64,000 nt of DNA from Bradyrhizobium diazoefficiens (GCF_018131015.1 NZ_JAFCJJ010000012.1:124001-188000); one strand, 5' to 3'. Shown: positions 34,717 to 43,749, counted from the first letter of the stretch. Numbers and translations are program-made. The notes: generated by a model not told the origin, from the sequence alone.

Positions 34717-35895
34717 ATGCCCTGGAACGAGGTGTCGGTGATGGATCAGCGGCGCGAGTTTGTGCGGCTTGCCTTGCAGGAAGGAGCTAACCGGCGGGAG
34801 TTATGCCGACGGTTCGGGATCAGCCCTGATGTTGGCTACAAGTGGCTGAGGCGCTGGCAGGCTGGAGACCATGAACTGGCGGATCGGTCCCGCCGGCCTA
34901 AGAGCGTGCCCAAGCGGAGCGTGCCTGAGATCGAGGCGAAGGTTCTGGCGATGCGTGACAGGCATCCGGCTTGGGGCGCGCGCAAGATTGCCCATTGCCT
35001 TAAGCGCGACGGCCAGGTTGTGCCGGTGCCTTCCACGGTCCACGAGATTCTGTGCCGGAACGAGCGGATCAAGCCAAGCGAGAAGGCCGCACCGAGCCCT
35101 TCAGGCCACCGCTTCGAGAGGGATGCGCCCAATCAACTCTGGCAGATGGACTTCAAGGGCCACATGCCGCTTGCCGGAGGGAGGCGATGTCATCCGCTAA
35201 CGATGGTCGATGACCATTCGCGCTATGCCCTGTGTCTGAAGGCCTGCGCCAACGAGCAGCGCCCTGATGTGCAGAAACACCTGACCGACACCTTCCGGCG
35301 CTATGGGCTGCCGGAGGCCTTCTACCTCGATAACGGTTCTCCCTGGGGCGACACGTCCGGCGCTCGCTGGACCGCGTTGAAGGTGTGGCTGCTCAAGCTC
35401 GGCGTCAGGGTCGTCCATGCCAGGCCGCGTCATCCTCAGGGCCGAGGCAAGAACGAGCGCTTCCATCGCAGCTTGAAAGCGGAAGTGTTCGCCCTGCGTA
35501 CATTCCGCACCTTGGCGGAAGTTCAGCGCGCCCTTGATGACTGGCGTACGATCTACAATCTGGAACGGCCTCACGAGAGCTTGGGCATGGGCATTCCCGC
35601 CGATCGCTACCGGCCGAGTTCTCGCTCCATGCCGGAGCGTGTGCCGAAGGTCCAATATGACGCTGGAGAGACCGTTCGCACCGTCTCCTCGACGCGCAGC
35701 TACATCGCCTTCAAGGGGCAAATGTGGAAGGTTCCCCAGGCCTTCTGCGGCGAAAAACTGGCCGTCAGGCCGCTCCACCGCGATGGCCACTACGGCATCT
35801 TCTTTGCCAGCTGGCAGGTCGCATCAATCGACTTGACCAATGACCAACCTGTCAGTGATGTGTCCGAACAGGTGTCAGCTATGTCTCCGGTCTAA
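34717..35895 (+). CDS. IS481 family transposase
   Basis: A 392-residue DDE transposase. The N-terminal helix-turn-helix reads ANRRELCRRFGISPDVGYKW, with the basic linker RSRRPKSVPKRS. The integrase core gives D in LWQMDFKGHM, D in AFYLDNGSPWGD and E in GRGKNERFHRSLKAEVF, followed by WRTIYNLERPHESLGMGIPA, characteristic of IS481. GGGAGG lies 7 bases before the ATG. The stop lies inside the right inverted repeat. The frame is intact, so the element may be active. Confidence 0.95.
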   Translation: MPWNEVSVMDQRREFVRLALQEGANRRELCRRFGISPDVGYKWLRRWQAGDHELADRSRRPKSVPKRSVPEIEAKVLAMRDRHPAWGARKIAHCLKRDGQVVPVPSTVHEILCRNERIKPSEKAAPSPSGHRFERDAPNQLWQMDFKGHMPLAGGRRCHPLTMVDDHSRYALCLKACANEQRPDVQKHLTDTFRRYGLPEAFYLDNGSPWGDTSGARWTALKVWLLKLGVRVVHARPRHPQGRGKNERFHRSLKAEVFALRTFRTLAEVQRALDDWRTIYNLERPHESLGMGIPADRYRPSSRSMPERVPKVQYDAGETVRTVSSTRSYIAFKGQMWKVPQAFCGEKLAVRPLHRDGHYGIFFASWQVASIDLTNDQPVSDVSEQVSAMSPV

Positions 35896-35915
35896 ACACT
35901 TCGCGGGCGATGACA
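35886..35915 (+). repeat. Right 30-bp terminal inverted repeat
   Basis: TCCGGTCTAAACA followed by CTTCGCGGGCGATGACA, the inverted partner of 34611-34640 with one mismatch. It overlaps the last codons of the transposase. Confidence 0.85.
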
Positions 35916-35949
35916 CCGAGTGTATGGGCACTCCCGGTCCAAACAAAAA

Positions 35950-35969
35950 CCCCGGCCTTTCGGCCGGGG
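35950..35969 (-). terminator. Terminator of the BI-1 family gene
   Basis: A perfect 8-base stem CCCCGGCC / GGCCGGGG with a TTTC loop. On the reverse strand it is followed by TTTTTGTTT, so it ends the gene at 35997-36788. Confidence 0.85.
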
Positions 35970-35996
35970 CTGATGTCGTTGCCTCAGTCCACCGCT

Positions 35997-36788
35997 TTAA
36001 TCGCGCTGGCCGAGGAGCTGCAGCAGCAGCGTGAACAGGTTGATGAAGTTCAGGTACAGCGACAGTGCACCCGAGATCGCCGCACGCTCCGCGACGTCAC
36101 CGCCGGCCGAGGCGTAGCCGTAGATGTATTCGTTCTTCAGCCGCTGGGTATCCCAGGCGGTGAGGCCCGCGAACACCAGCACGCCGACCACCGAGACGAT
36201 GAACTGCAGCATCGAGCTCTGCAGGAACAGGTTCACCAGGCTCGCGATGATGATGCCGATCAGGCCCATGAACAGGAACGAGCCCATTCCGGTCATGTCA
36301 CGCTTGGTGGTGTAGCCGTAGAGGCTCAGCGCACCGAAGGTGGCCGCTGTGATGAAGAACACCCGAACGATCGAGGTGTGCGTGAACACCAGGAAGATCG
36401 ACGACAGCGAGATGCCCATCAGCGCCGAGAACACCCAGAACAGGATCTGGGCGGTCGACGGTGCCAGACGGTTGATGCCGGCGGAGATCACGAACACCAT
36501 GGCGAGCGGCGCCAGCATGAACAGCCATTTCAGCGGGCTCACGAACATGGCGTAGCCGAACGGCGTCAGGAACAGCTTGCCGACGCGGACGGCTTCCGGG
36601 GTCGGAACGTCGGTCACGGCAGCCATGTAGACGCCAAGCGCGGCCAGGCCGGTGATGGCCAGGCCGATGCTCATGTAGTTGTAGATGCGCAGCATGTATG
36701 CGCGCAGTCCGGCGTCGACCGTCGCGGCGTCAACACGCCCGGCGGCCCTGCCGAAAGGAGAAGCGTAGTTACGGTCTAGGTCCGACAT
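35997..36788 (-). CDS. Bax inhibitor-1/YccA family membrane protein
   Basis: A 263-residue protein with seven hydrophobic helices (YMSIGLAITGLAALGVYMAA; LFLTPFGYAMFVSPLKWLFM; ISLSSIFLVFTHTSIVRVFF). The C-terminal block AWDTQRLKNEYIYGYASAGG and the final SLYLNFINLFTLLLQLLGQR are typical of the bacterial BI-1/YccA family, whose E. coli member YccA is an FtsH substrate and regulator. Before the IS insertion it would have been the convergent-side neighbour of degP. ATG 36788 has GGGA about 8 bases upstream. Confidence 0.93.
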   Translation of the reverse strand: MSDLDRNYASPFGRAAGRVDAATVDAGLRAYMLRIYNYMSIGLAITGLAALGVYMAAVTDVPTPEAVRVGKLFLTPFGYAMFVSPLKWLFMLAPLAMVFVISAGINRLAPSTAQILFWVFSALMGISLSSIFLVFTHTSIVRVFFITAATFGALSLYGYTTKRDMTGMGSFLFMGLIGIIIASLVNLFLQSSMLQFIVSVVGVLVFAGLTAWDTQRLKNEYIYGYASAGGDVAERAAISGALSLYLNFINLFTLLLQLLGQRD

Positions 36789-37068
36789 GGTCGATTCCCG
36801 TTGGTTGCCCGGTTGGCGCGAGGGGTTTCGTGCCCGCCGGTTCGTCAAATTCTATCTCGGATACCGATGCCAGCCGACATTAATTTTGGCTAACAATTCG
36901 AGCTCCGAACCCATCTGATATGTGGGAAACTAACACATTCGCCGCAACCGTCCACGCGCGGCCGAATGTCGCCCTCGGGCGCGATCCTTACGCGAACCTG
37001 ACGGGCAGACGTGGTTAATCGCGGGAATCCCGGTAATCGGCTCCCGCGCTGGCACCCGCTTCAATTTG

Positions 37069-39636
37069 TCACAAATTCCGCAACACGGTGGCGGGCTTTT
37101 TGTTCAAAGCCAGCAGCGTTCCGGCGAGACCAAGCCCGACGGTGACGACCAGGGCGGCGGCGACCACGCCGGCCGCGCTGCCGGCCTGCCAGACGAAGCT
37201 CAGCGTCATCAGCCGCGTCACGATCATCCAGGCGGCGATGCTGCCGGCGAACACGCCGAACACCGCGGTGGCAAGTCCGATCAGCAGATATTCGAGCGCA
37301 TAAGCGCCGAGCAGCCGCAGCCGGGTTGCGCCCAGCGTCTTCAGGATCACGGCATCGTAGACCCGGTGGCGATGGCCGGCGGCGAGCGCGCCGCCCAGCA
37401 CCAGGATCGCCGAGACCAGGGTCACCGCGCTGGCGCCGCGGATCGCCAGCGCCAGATTGGTCACGACCGCGCCGACCGTCTCCATCACCTCGCGCACGCG
37501 CACGCTCGTCACCATCGGATAGGCGTCCGCGACCTCCTTGATGATTTTGCCGTCGCCGGCCGCGCCGCCCTCTTCGGTCAGCGTCGCGATATGGGTATGC
37601 GGCGCGCCCCTGAAGGCATTCGGCGAGAACACCAGCACGAAATTGATGCCGAGGCCCTGCCAGTCGATGCTGCGCAGATTGCCGATCCTGGCCGGAATGT
37701 CGCGGCCAAGCACGTTGACCACGATTTCGTCCCCGAGCTTGAGGCCGAGCCCGTCGGCGATCTTCTTTTCCATCGACACCAGGGGCGGGCCGGAATAGTT
37801 GGCGCCCCACCATTCGCCCTCGACCACCTTGGAGCCCTTCGGCAGCTCGGCGGTATAGGTCAGGCCGCGGTCGCTCTGCAGCACCCATTCGGCGTCGGTC
37901 GCAGGCTTGAGGTCCTCGGCGCGGACGCCGCGCGCGGCAACGATGCGCCCGCGCAGCATCGGCACGTCCTCGACCCGCGCGCCCGGCGCGATCCGGCGCA
38001 GGTAATCGTCGAACTCGGCGGCTTGCGTGCTCGGGATGTCGATGAAGTAGAACGCCGGCGCGCGATCCGGCAGCGCCGCCAGGAACTGGCGGCGCAGATT
38101 GCCGTCAATCTGGGTGATGGTGACGAGCACGGCGAGCCCGAGGCCCAGCGACAGCACGACCGACGGCGTCAGCGCGCCCGGCCGGTGGATGTTGGCGATC
38201 GCAAGCCGCAGCATCGGCAGGCGCGTGCGCGGCAGCCGCCGTGCGATGCCCATCAGCAGCGCGGCAATGCCGCGCAGCAGCGCGAACACGACGACGGACG
38301 AGGCCACGAACACCGCGGCGATGCGCTTGTCGAAGGACAGGCCGATCACGACCGCGACGAGCAGGACGATGACGACGCCCATCAGGACGAGGTAGCCAAG
38401 GCGCGGCCGGTGCCATTCGGCGCTGATGATGTCACGGAACAGCGCCGCCACCGGCACGTCATGCACCCGCCCGAGCGGCCACAGGCCGAAGGCGAGCGCG
38501 GTCAGGAGGCCGTAGACGAAGGACAGCGCCAGCTCGTCGGCATGCACGGCCGGCACCACCGGCAGCGGCAGCAGTTTTCCGAACAGGCCGACGATGGCGA
38601 ACGGCATCGCTGCGCCCAACGCCAGTCCGATGATCGAGCCGATCGCCGCGAGCAGGATGACCTGCGCGAGATAGATGCCGAACACGTCGCGCCCGGTGGC
38701 GCCGACGGCCTTGAGCGCCGCGATCACCTCGAGCCGGCGGTCGATATGGCTCTTCACAGCATTGGCGACGCCGACGCCGCCGACCAGCAGCGCGGCAAGC
38801 CCGACCAGGGTCAAGAACTGCGTGAAGCGATTGATGTTGCGCTCGAGCTGAGGCGAGGCATTGGAGCGGCTGCGAATCTCCCAGCCGGCCTGCGGCGCGG
38901 CGTCGCGCGCTGCCTGGATGAAGGCCTCGGTGGCGCGCTCGGTGTTGGCGGTGTCGGGCAGCTTCACCCGGTAGACCCAGCGCACCAGGCTGCCCGGCTG
39001 GATCAGGCCGGTGGCGCGCAGGCCCGCTTCGCTGATCAGGAAGCGCGGGCCGAAACCGATGCCGCCGGCGAGCTTGTCGGGCTCGGCCTCGACGGTGCTG
39101 CGGATCTGGAACGTCGCCGAGCCGATGGTGACGCGATCGCCGGTCTTGAGCGACAGACGCGCCAGCAGCGCCGGATCGGCGGCAGCGCCGAATGCGCCGT
39201 CGTGTTCGCTGAGCAGATCGGACAGCGGCAGCGGCGGCGCCAGCGTCAACTGTCCGAGCATCGGATAGGCATCGTCCACCGCCTTCATCTCGACCAGCGC
39301 GAGCTGGCCCCCGGCCGAGCGCGCCATGCCGCGCAAGGTCGCGACGATGGAGACGGTGCCGCGCGAGCGCAGGAAGGCGACCTCTTCGGGTTTGGCCTCG
39401 CGCTGGAACAGCATGAAGGAGGCGTCGCCGCCGAGCAGCGTGCGGCCCTCGCGTGCAAGACCGTCGGAGAGGCTCGCGGAGACCGAGCCGACGCCGGCGA
39501 TCGCCATCACGCCGAGCGCGATGCAGGCGATGAAGACGTAGAAGCCGCGCAGGCCGCCGCGCAATTCGCGTAGTGCGTAGCGCAGCGACAGCGCGACGCC
39601 GCTCGGCTTCGCGAAGGGTTCGCTCGCCACGCTCAT
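37069..39636 (-). CDS. ABC transporter permease (FtsX/YbbP-like)
   Basis: An 855-residue permease with an N-terminal helix (FYVFIACIALGVMAIAGVGS), a large periplasmic domain, a first FtsX block (VGLAALLVGGVGVANAVKSH; VIAALKAVGATGRDVFGIYL), a central membrane region, a second periplasmic domain and a final FtsX block (VTLVSAILVLGGALAAGHRH; AVILKTLGATRLRLLGAYAL). This two-FtsX layout is that of YbbP-type exporters, thought to move hydrophobic or lipid-like compounds out of the inner membrane. Its ATG overlaps the stop of the ATPase gene (ATGA). Confidence 0.93.
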   Translation of the reverse strand: MSVASEPFAKPSGVALSLRYALRELRGGLRGFYVFIACIALGVMAIAGVGSVSASLSDGLAREGRTLLGGDASFMLFQREAKPEEVAFLRSRGTVSIVATLRGMARSAGGQLALVEMKAVDDAYPMLGQLTLAPPLPLSDLLSEHDGAFGAAADPALLARLSLKTGDRVTIGSATFQIRSTVEAEPDKLAGGIGFGPRFLISEAGLRATGLIQPGSLVRWVYRVKLPDTANTERATEAFIQAARDAAPQAGWEIRSRSNASPQLERNINRFTQFLTLVGLAALLVGGVGVANAVKSHIDRRLEVIAALKAVGATGRDVFGIYLAQVILLAAIGSIIGLALGAAMPFAIVGLFGKLLPLPVVPAVHADELALSFVYGLLTALAFGLWPLGRVHDVPVAALFRDIISAEWHRPRLGYLVLMGVVIVLLVAVVIGLSFDKRIAAVFVASSVVVFALLRGIAALLMGIARRLPRTRLPMLRLAIANIHRPGALTPSVVLSLGLGLAVLVTITQIDGNLRRQFLAALPDRAPAFYFIDIPSTQAAEFDDYLRRIAPGARVEDVPMLRGRIVAARGVRAEDLKPATDAEWVLQSDRGLTYTAELPKGSKVVEGEWWGANYSGPPLVSMEKKIADGLGLKLGDEIVVNVLGRDIPARIGNLRSIDWQGLGINFVLVFSPNAFRGAPHTHIATLTEEGGAAGDGKIIKEVADAYPMVTSVRVREVMETVGAVVTNLALAIRGASAVTLVSAILVLGGALAAGHRHRVYDAVILKTLGATRLRLLGAYALEYLLIGLATAVFGVFAGSIAAWMIVTRLMTLSFVWQAGSAAGVVAAALVVTVGLGLAGTLLALNKKPATVLRNL

Positions 39637-40355
39637 GCCGGCGCCGACTGCGTGTCGATGCGGCCCGAGCGCAGGCGGATCACGCGATCGCAGCGATGCG
39701 CCAGCGAGGAATCGTGGGTGACCAGCACCAGCGTCATGCCGCGCTCGGCATGCTTGGTGAACAGCAGGTCGACGATCTGTTGCCCGGTCGCCTCGTCGAG
39801 ATTGCCGGTCGGCTCGTCGGCGACAAGGATCGCAGGGTCCGGGGCCAGCGCGCGGGCGAGCGCGACGCGCTGCTGCTCGCCGCCGGAGAGCTGCGTCGGA
39901 TAGTGATGCAGGCGGTCGCCGAGCCCAACCGATTGCAGCTCCTGCGCCGCGCGCGTTGCGGCGTCGGGATTGCCGGCGAGCTCGAGCGGCACGGCGACGT
40001 TCTCCAGCGCCGTCATGGTCGGGATCAGATGGAAGGACTGGAAGACGATGCCGACCTGGCGGCCGCGGAAGCGGGCAAGCGCGTCCTCGTCGAGGGCATT
40101 GAAAGGCGTGCCATCCACCACCACCTCTCCGCTATCAGGACGCTCCAGCCCCGCCATCACCATCAGCAGCGTGGATTTGCCCGAGCCTGACGGGCCGATC
40201 AGGCCGACGGTCTCGCCCGAGGCCACCCGAAGGCTGATATCCTTGAGGATGTGAACGCGTGCCGCGCCCGTGCCCAATGAGAGATTGACGTTGGAGATGG
40301 CGATGGTGTCCGCCGAGGCGGCGGCGAGCGGAGGGGATTCGATGCGAGTGTCCAT
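39633..40355 (-). CDS. ABC transporter ATP-binding protein (YbbA/LolD-like)
   Basis: A 240-residue ATPase. Walker A GPSGSGKS (54-61), Q-loop FQSFHLIPTM, signature LSGGEQQRVALARAL, Walker B ILVADEPTGNLDE and H-loop VTHDSSLAHRC are all present. The ATG at 40355 is chosen for usual family length; an upstream start 19 codons earlier is possible. Coupled to the permease by a 4-base overlap. As in E. coli (ybbA-ybbP next to tesA), a TesA-like esterase gene is divergent from it. Confidence 0.95.
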   Translation of the reverse strand: MDTRIESPPLAAASADTIAISNVNLSLGTGAARVHILKDISLRVASGETVGLIGPSGSGKSTLLMVMAGLERPDSGEVVVDGTPFNALDEDALARFRGRQVGIVFQSFHLIPTMTALENVAVPLELAGNPDAATRAAQELQSVGLGDRLHHYPTQLSGGEQQRVALARALAPDPAILVADEPTGNLDEATGQQIVDLLFTKHAERGMTLVLVTHDSSLAHRCDRVIRLRSGRIDTQSAPA

Positions 40356-40410
40356 GGTCCGGTCATATGGCAAGTCCGCTGGCGCGGTCGAGAGGCGTTG
40401 CGGATTGTTC

Positions 40411-41055
40411 ATGCACTTAGCCGTGTTGATGTTCGCCCTGATGACGGCCGCGCAGCCGGCATGGGCCGAAGGGAAGCCGGCCGGGAAGCCTATCAGGCTC
40501 GTCGTCCTCGGCGATTCCCTGAGCGCCGGTCTCGGCCTGCCCGGCCAGGAGGCGTTCCCGATAAAACTTCAAAAGGCATTGAAAATCAAAGGTATAGAGG
40601 TCGACATGACCAATGCCGGGGTGTCCGGCGACACCTCTTCCGGCGGTCGCGACCGGCTCGACTGGTCGGTGCCGGACGGAACCGATGGCGTGATCGTCGA
40701 GCTCGGCGCCAACGACGCGCTGCGCGGCATCGATCCCGGCCTGACGCGGGCTGCGCTGACCGACATCGTCCAGCGCCTCAGCGCGCGCAAGATCGCGGTC
40801 ATGCTATGCGGCATGGTGGCGCCGCCGAATTACGGCGCCGATTATGCGGCGCACTTCAATTCGATTTATCCGGATCTGGCGAAACAGTTCGGCGTGCCGC
40901 TCTATCCGTTCTTCCTCGAAGGCGTCGCGGCCGACGCGAAGCTCAACCAGGCCGACGGCATTCATCCGACCGCTGCAGGCGTCGACATCATCGTCGGCAA
41001 TATCATGCCCACGGTGGAGGCATTCCTTGGCACGATCGCTGAGCAACGGCGTTGA
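40411..41055 (+). CDS. SGNH/GDSL hydrolase, arylesterase/TesA-like
   Basis: A 214-residue periplasmic esterase. Signal peptide (LAVLMFALMTAAQPAWA), block I VVLGDSLSAGLGLP with Ser36, block III ELGANDALRG, and block V DGIHPTAAG with Asp182 and His185 as the catalytic acid and base. This is the TesA (thioesterase I/protease I/lysophospholipase L1) pattern. The frame extends to an ATG at 40354 that would add 19 residues ahead of the signal peptide. The divergent YbbAP-like transporter may share its promoter region and function in lipid handling. Confidence 0.9.
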   Translation: MHLAVLMFALMTAAQPAWAEGKPAGKPIRLVVLGDSLSAGLGLPGQEAFPIKLQKALKIKGIEVDMTNAGVSGDTSSGGRDRLDWSVPDGTDGVIVELGANDALRGIDPGLTRAALTDIVQRLSARKIAVMLCGMVAPPNYGADYAAHFNSIYPDLAKQFGVPLYPFFLEGVAADAKLNQADGIHPTAAGVDIIVGNIMPTVEAFLGTIAEQRR

Positions 41056-41224
41056 AAACCAGGCAGCGCTAACCCTAATTCCCAGGGTTTTACCGGGGTA
41101 GGGCGCGCAATGCTTCGCAGAGTCACACAACTGCGATAGGAATCAATGTACCGGTGATTCGTCGCCGGCTCTAATTCGGATATGGTTCTGTCGGGCCGTA
41201 TCCAAGCATCGGGAGTGTCGATCG

Positions 41225-41761
41225 ATGCCGCGTTTGTTCACGGGCTTGGAGATTCCGGCCGAGATCGGCCAGTCGCTTTCCAACTTGCGGGGCGGCCTTC
41301 CCGGCGCCCGATGGATCGATCCCGAAAATTACCACGTCACCCTGCGCTTCATCGGCGATATCGACGGCGTCTCCGCCAACGAGATCGCCTCGCTGCTGTT
41401 TCGCGTCGACCGCAAGCCGTTCGAGGTGAAGGTGCAGGGGCTGACGAGTTTTGGCGGCCGCAAGCCGCGCGCGGTGGTCGCCACCATTGCGCCGAGCAGG
41501 CCGCTGATGGAATTGCAGGCCGAGCTCGAGCGCATGATGCAGCGCATCGGCCTCGACCCTGAAGGCCGCAAGTTCATCCCGCATGTCACGCTGGCCCGGC
41601 TGCACGACGCCTCCGACCGCGACGTCGCCGACTATCTCTCGCTGCGCGGCTACTTCCCGAGCAAGGCCTTCATGGCCGAGCGTTTTGTCTTGTTCTCCTC
41701 CCGCGCCTCCACCGGCGGCGGCCCCTATGTGGTCGAGGACGCCTACGAGCTGTGTGAGTGA
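41225..41761 (+). CDS. thpR: RNA 2',3'-cyclic phosphodiesterase (ThpR/LigT)
   Basis: A 178-residue 2H phosphoesterase. The two catalytic H-x-T-x motifs are HVTLRF at residue 37 and HVTLARL at residue 120. The N-terminus MPRLFTGLEIPAEI and the block SFGGRKPRAVVATI fit the ThpR family. These enzymes open 2',3'-cyclic phosphates in RNA and can join tRNA halves in vitro. GGGAG lies about 9 bases before the ATG. Converges with vapC, the stops being 15 bases apart. Confidence 0.92.
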   Translation: MPRLFTGLEIPAEIGQSLSNLRGGLPGARWIDPENYHVTLRFIGDIDGVSANEIASLLFRVDRKPFEVKVQGLTSFGGRKPRAVVATIAPSRPLMELQAELERMMQRIGLDPEGRKFIPHVTLARLHDASDRDVADYLSLRGYFPSKAFMAERFVLFSSRASTGGGPYVVEDAYELCE

Positions 41762-41776
41762 AGGTCGCCCTCGCGC

Positions 41777-42163
41777 TCAGACTCGAGGCACATCGGTCTT
41801 CGCAAAATCCTCGCCCTTGAACAGCAGCGGTTCGCCGCGCGTCACCGCCAGCGCGTAAGCGAAGCAGTCGCCGTAGTTCAGCCCGGCAGCGTGACGCCCT
41901 CTGCCGAAACGTCGCCAGCCACGTCGCGCGGCGTCCGCCTGCTTGGCATCGACGGCAATGATCTCGGCACCGACCTTGAGCAGCCAAAGATCGAACTCGC
42001 GTGCGCCTGCATCGCCAAGCCGCGCCTCAAGCACCATCGCAGTTTCGAATACAGTTGCCGCGGAGATGAGCCGGATCGGGTCATTGGCGATCCGCGCTTC
42101 GATCTCCGGCGCATCGTCTTCATTGAGGGCGATTGCCACGATCGCCGAAGTGTCGATCACCAT
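41777..42163 (-). CDS. vapC: VapC-type PIN domain toxin
   Basis: A 128-residue PIN-domain ribonuclease. The acidic metal-binding residues are Asp4 (VIDTSAIVAI), Glu40 (FETAMVLEARLG), Asp99 (LNYGDCFAYALA) and Asp119 (KGEDFAKTDV). VapC toxins cut structured RNAs such as initiator tRNA or rRNA. Its ATG overlaps the vapB stop (TGATG). All active-site residues are intact, so it should be functional. Confidence 0.95.
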   Translation of the reverse strand: MVIDTSAIVAIALNEDDAPEIEARIANDPIRLISAATVFETAMVLEARLGDAGAREFDLWLLKVGAEIIAVDAKQADAARRGWRRFGRGRHAAGLNYGDCFAYALAVTRGEPLLFKGEDFAKTDVPRV

Positions 42164-42417
42164 CAGCGCGGCAATCCGTGCTCGTCATATCCGAGGATTT
42201 CCTCAGGCGTGCGGTCATCCACGACGCGCATTTCGCTCCAGCGTCGCCTGATCTCGGCCATGTCTTCCAGCAGCGCGTCTCTGCGGGCCTGATCGCCCAG
42301 CCGGCGCAATCGCTCCTCGATCGCGCGCCTGGTCGCCGTCGTGATGTTCTCGCCGGTCAATTGCGCCAACCGCCGGGCCAATTGCTCCGTTTCGGAATCC
42401 TTGATGCTCAACGCCAT
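42163..42417 (-). CDS. vapB: VapB-type antitoxin
   Basis: An 84-residue antitoxin. The N-terminal part MALSIKDSETEQLARRLAQL, then TGENITTATRRAIEERLRRL, is the ribbon-helix-helix/PSK-type DNA-binding region of this VapB class. The C-terminal tail DRTPEEILGYDEHGLPR is the usual toxin-wrapping end. It lies first in the unit, with vapC overlapping by one base, and should autoregulate through the palindrome just upstream. Confidence 0.92.
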   Translation of the reverse strand: MALSIKDSETEQLARRLAQLTGENITTATRRAIEERLRRLGDQARRDALLEDMAEIRRRWSEMRVVDDRTPEEILGYDEHGLPR

Positions 42418-42422
42418 ATTAA

Positions 42423-42457
42423 GGTTCCTTGGTTCCTTAGTAGGTATATTCTACCTA
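42423..42457. promoter_or_regulatory. vapBC promoter/operator region
   Basis: Two direct copies of GGTTCCTT (42423-42430, 42431-42438) are followed by the inverted repeat TAGGTA-TATTC-TACCTA (42441-42457). They lie immediately before the vapB start, within an AT-rich patch, where VapBC autorepression sites are found. Confidence 0.55.
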
Positions 42458-42528
42458 AAGCGGAACGCAAGGCGGGACCGCACCAATACCCAGTTGCAAT
42501 TTCCGCCCGTCTCTGGCGGAAAAGGGCC

Positions 42529-43713
42529 ATGCTCTCCACGCCCAGTTCCTCATTCCGCGACGCCTATCAGGACCAGATCGCATCCGGGGCGATCGAGCCG
42601 GACGCGGCGCAGGCTGAAATTGCCGAGGCCTATGCGGCGCTCGACCTGCGGCTTGAGTCCTACAAGCCGCAGCGCAAGCAGGGCCTGCTCAGCCGACTGT
42701 TCTCCGGCGACAAGGACGAGGCGCCGCACGGGCTCTACGTGCATGGCGAGGTCGGCCGCGGCAAGACCATGCTGATGGACCTGTTCTTCCAGCACGCCTC
42801 GGTCGAGCACCGGCGTCGCGCGCATTTCCACGAATTCATGGCCGACGTGCACGAGCGCATCTACGCCTATCGCCAGAACATCGCGCGCGGCGAGATCGCC
42901 GATGGCGACGTCATCGCGCTGACCGCGCATGCGATCTTCGAGGAGAGCTGGCTGCTCTGCTTCGACGAATTCCACGTCACCGACATCGCTGATGCGATGA
43001 TCCTCGGCCGCCTGTTCGCAAAGCTGTTCGAGCTCGGCACCGTGGTGGTCGCGACCTCCAACGTCGCGCCCGACGATCTCTACAAGGGCGGCCTGAACCG
43101 CGCGCTGTTCCTGCCCTTCATCAAGCAGATCACCGACCACATGGACGTGCTGCGGCTCGATGCGCGCACCGACTTCCGGCTGGAGAAGCTGCAGGGCGTG
43201 CCGATGTGGCTGACGCCGGCTGATGGTGACGCGACCGCCGCGCTCGACCGCGCCTGGTCGAAGATGACCGGCAGCGCCAAATGCAAGTCGCGCGATATTT
43301 CGATCAAGGGCCGGATCCTGCACGTGCCCTGCTCGGCCCATGGCGTGGCGCGCTTCACCTTCGCCGATCTCTGCGAGAAGCCGCTCGGCGCATCCGACTA
43401 CCTCAGGCTCGCGCACGACTATCACACCATCCTGGTCGACCATATTCCAGTGATGGACTTCGCCCAGCGTAACGCCGCAAAACGCTTCATCACGCTGATC
43501 GACACGCTCTATGACAACGCCGTGAAGCTGATGGCGTCGGCCGAGGCCAATCCGGTGTCGCTTTATCTTGCCAGCGAAGGGAACGAGGCCAACGAGTTCA
43601 AGCGAACCTCGTCGCGCCTGATCGAGATGAGCTCGGAATCCTACCTGGCGCTGGCGCACGGCCGCAAGGATTCCACCGCCTCCGGCTCCACCAAGGGCCT
43701 GGTCGAGACTTAA
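42529..43713 (+). CDS. zapE: Cell division protein ZapE (AFG1-like ATPase)
   Basis: A 394-residue AFG1/ZapE ATPase. Walker A VHGEVGRGKTMLMDLFF (about 70-86), the family block RRAHFHEFMADVHERIYAYR, Walker B WLLCFDEFHVTDIADAMIL and ATSNVAPDDLYKGGLNRALF are clear. ZapE interacts with FtsZ at constriction in E. coli; its mitochondrial relative AFG1 works in protein quality control. ATG 42529 has GGAAAAGGG just upstream; the longer open frame crosses the vapB promoter and is not coding. In rhizobia zapE commonly stands before mdh-sucCD. Confidence 0.94.
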   Translation: MLSTPSSSFRDAYQDQIASGAIEPDAAQAEIAEAYAALDLRLESYKPQRKQGLLSRLFSGDKDEAPHGLYVHGEVGRGKTMLMDLFFQHASVEHRRRAHFHEFMADVHERIYAYRQNIARGEIADGDVIALTAHAIFEESWLLCFDEFHVTDIADAMILGRLFAKLFELGTVVVATSNVAPDDLYKGGLNRALFLPFIKQITDHMDVLRLDARTDFRLEKLQGVPMWLTPADGDATAALDRAWSKMTGSAKCKSRDISIKGRILHVPCSAHGVARFTFADLCEKPLGASDYLRLAHDYHTILVDHIPVMDFAQRNAAKRFITLIDTLYDNAVKLMASAEANPVSLYLASEGNEANEFKRTSSRLIEMSSESYLALAHGRKDSTASGSTKGLVET

Positions 43714-43749
43714 GTCCTATTTCACCATCTTCCCGGTGTTCGCCTCCGT

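Larger units (their letters stand above)
34611..35915 (+). mobile_element. IS481-family insertion sequence (with flanking repeat arms)
   Basis: Bounded by 30-base inverted repeats with one mismatch, and filled by a single intact transposase gene. The outer 17 bases of each end (TGTCATCACCCGCGAAG; complement of TGTCATCGCCCGCGAAG) are the same as the terminal arms of the palindromic repeat found at 50974-51074. The IS itself therefore probably runs from TGTTTAGACC (34628) to GGTCTAAACA (35898). Just inside both ends are further copies of GACATAGCTGACAC and ATCACTGACAGGT, likely transposase sites. No direct target duplication is seen with either choice of ends. Confidence 0.88.

Noticed and set aside
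37066..39573. An 835-codon open frame antisense to the ABC permease
   Set aside because: Composition is Arg/His/Asp/Gln-rich as in other shadows, and the permease has clear FtsX blocks.
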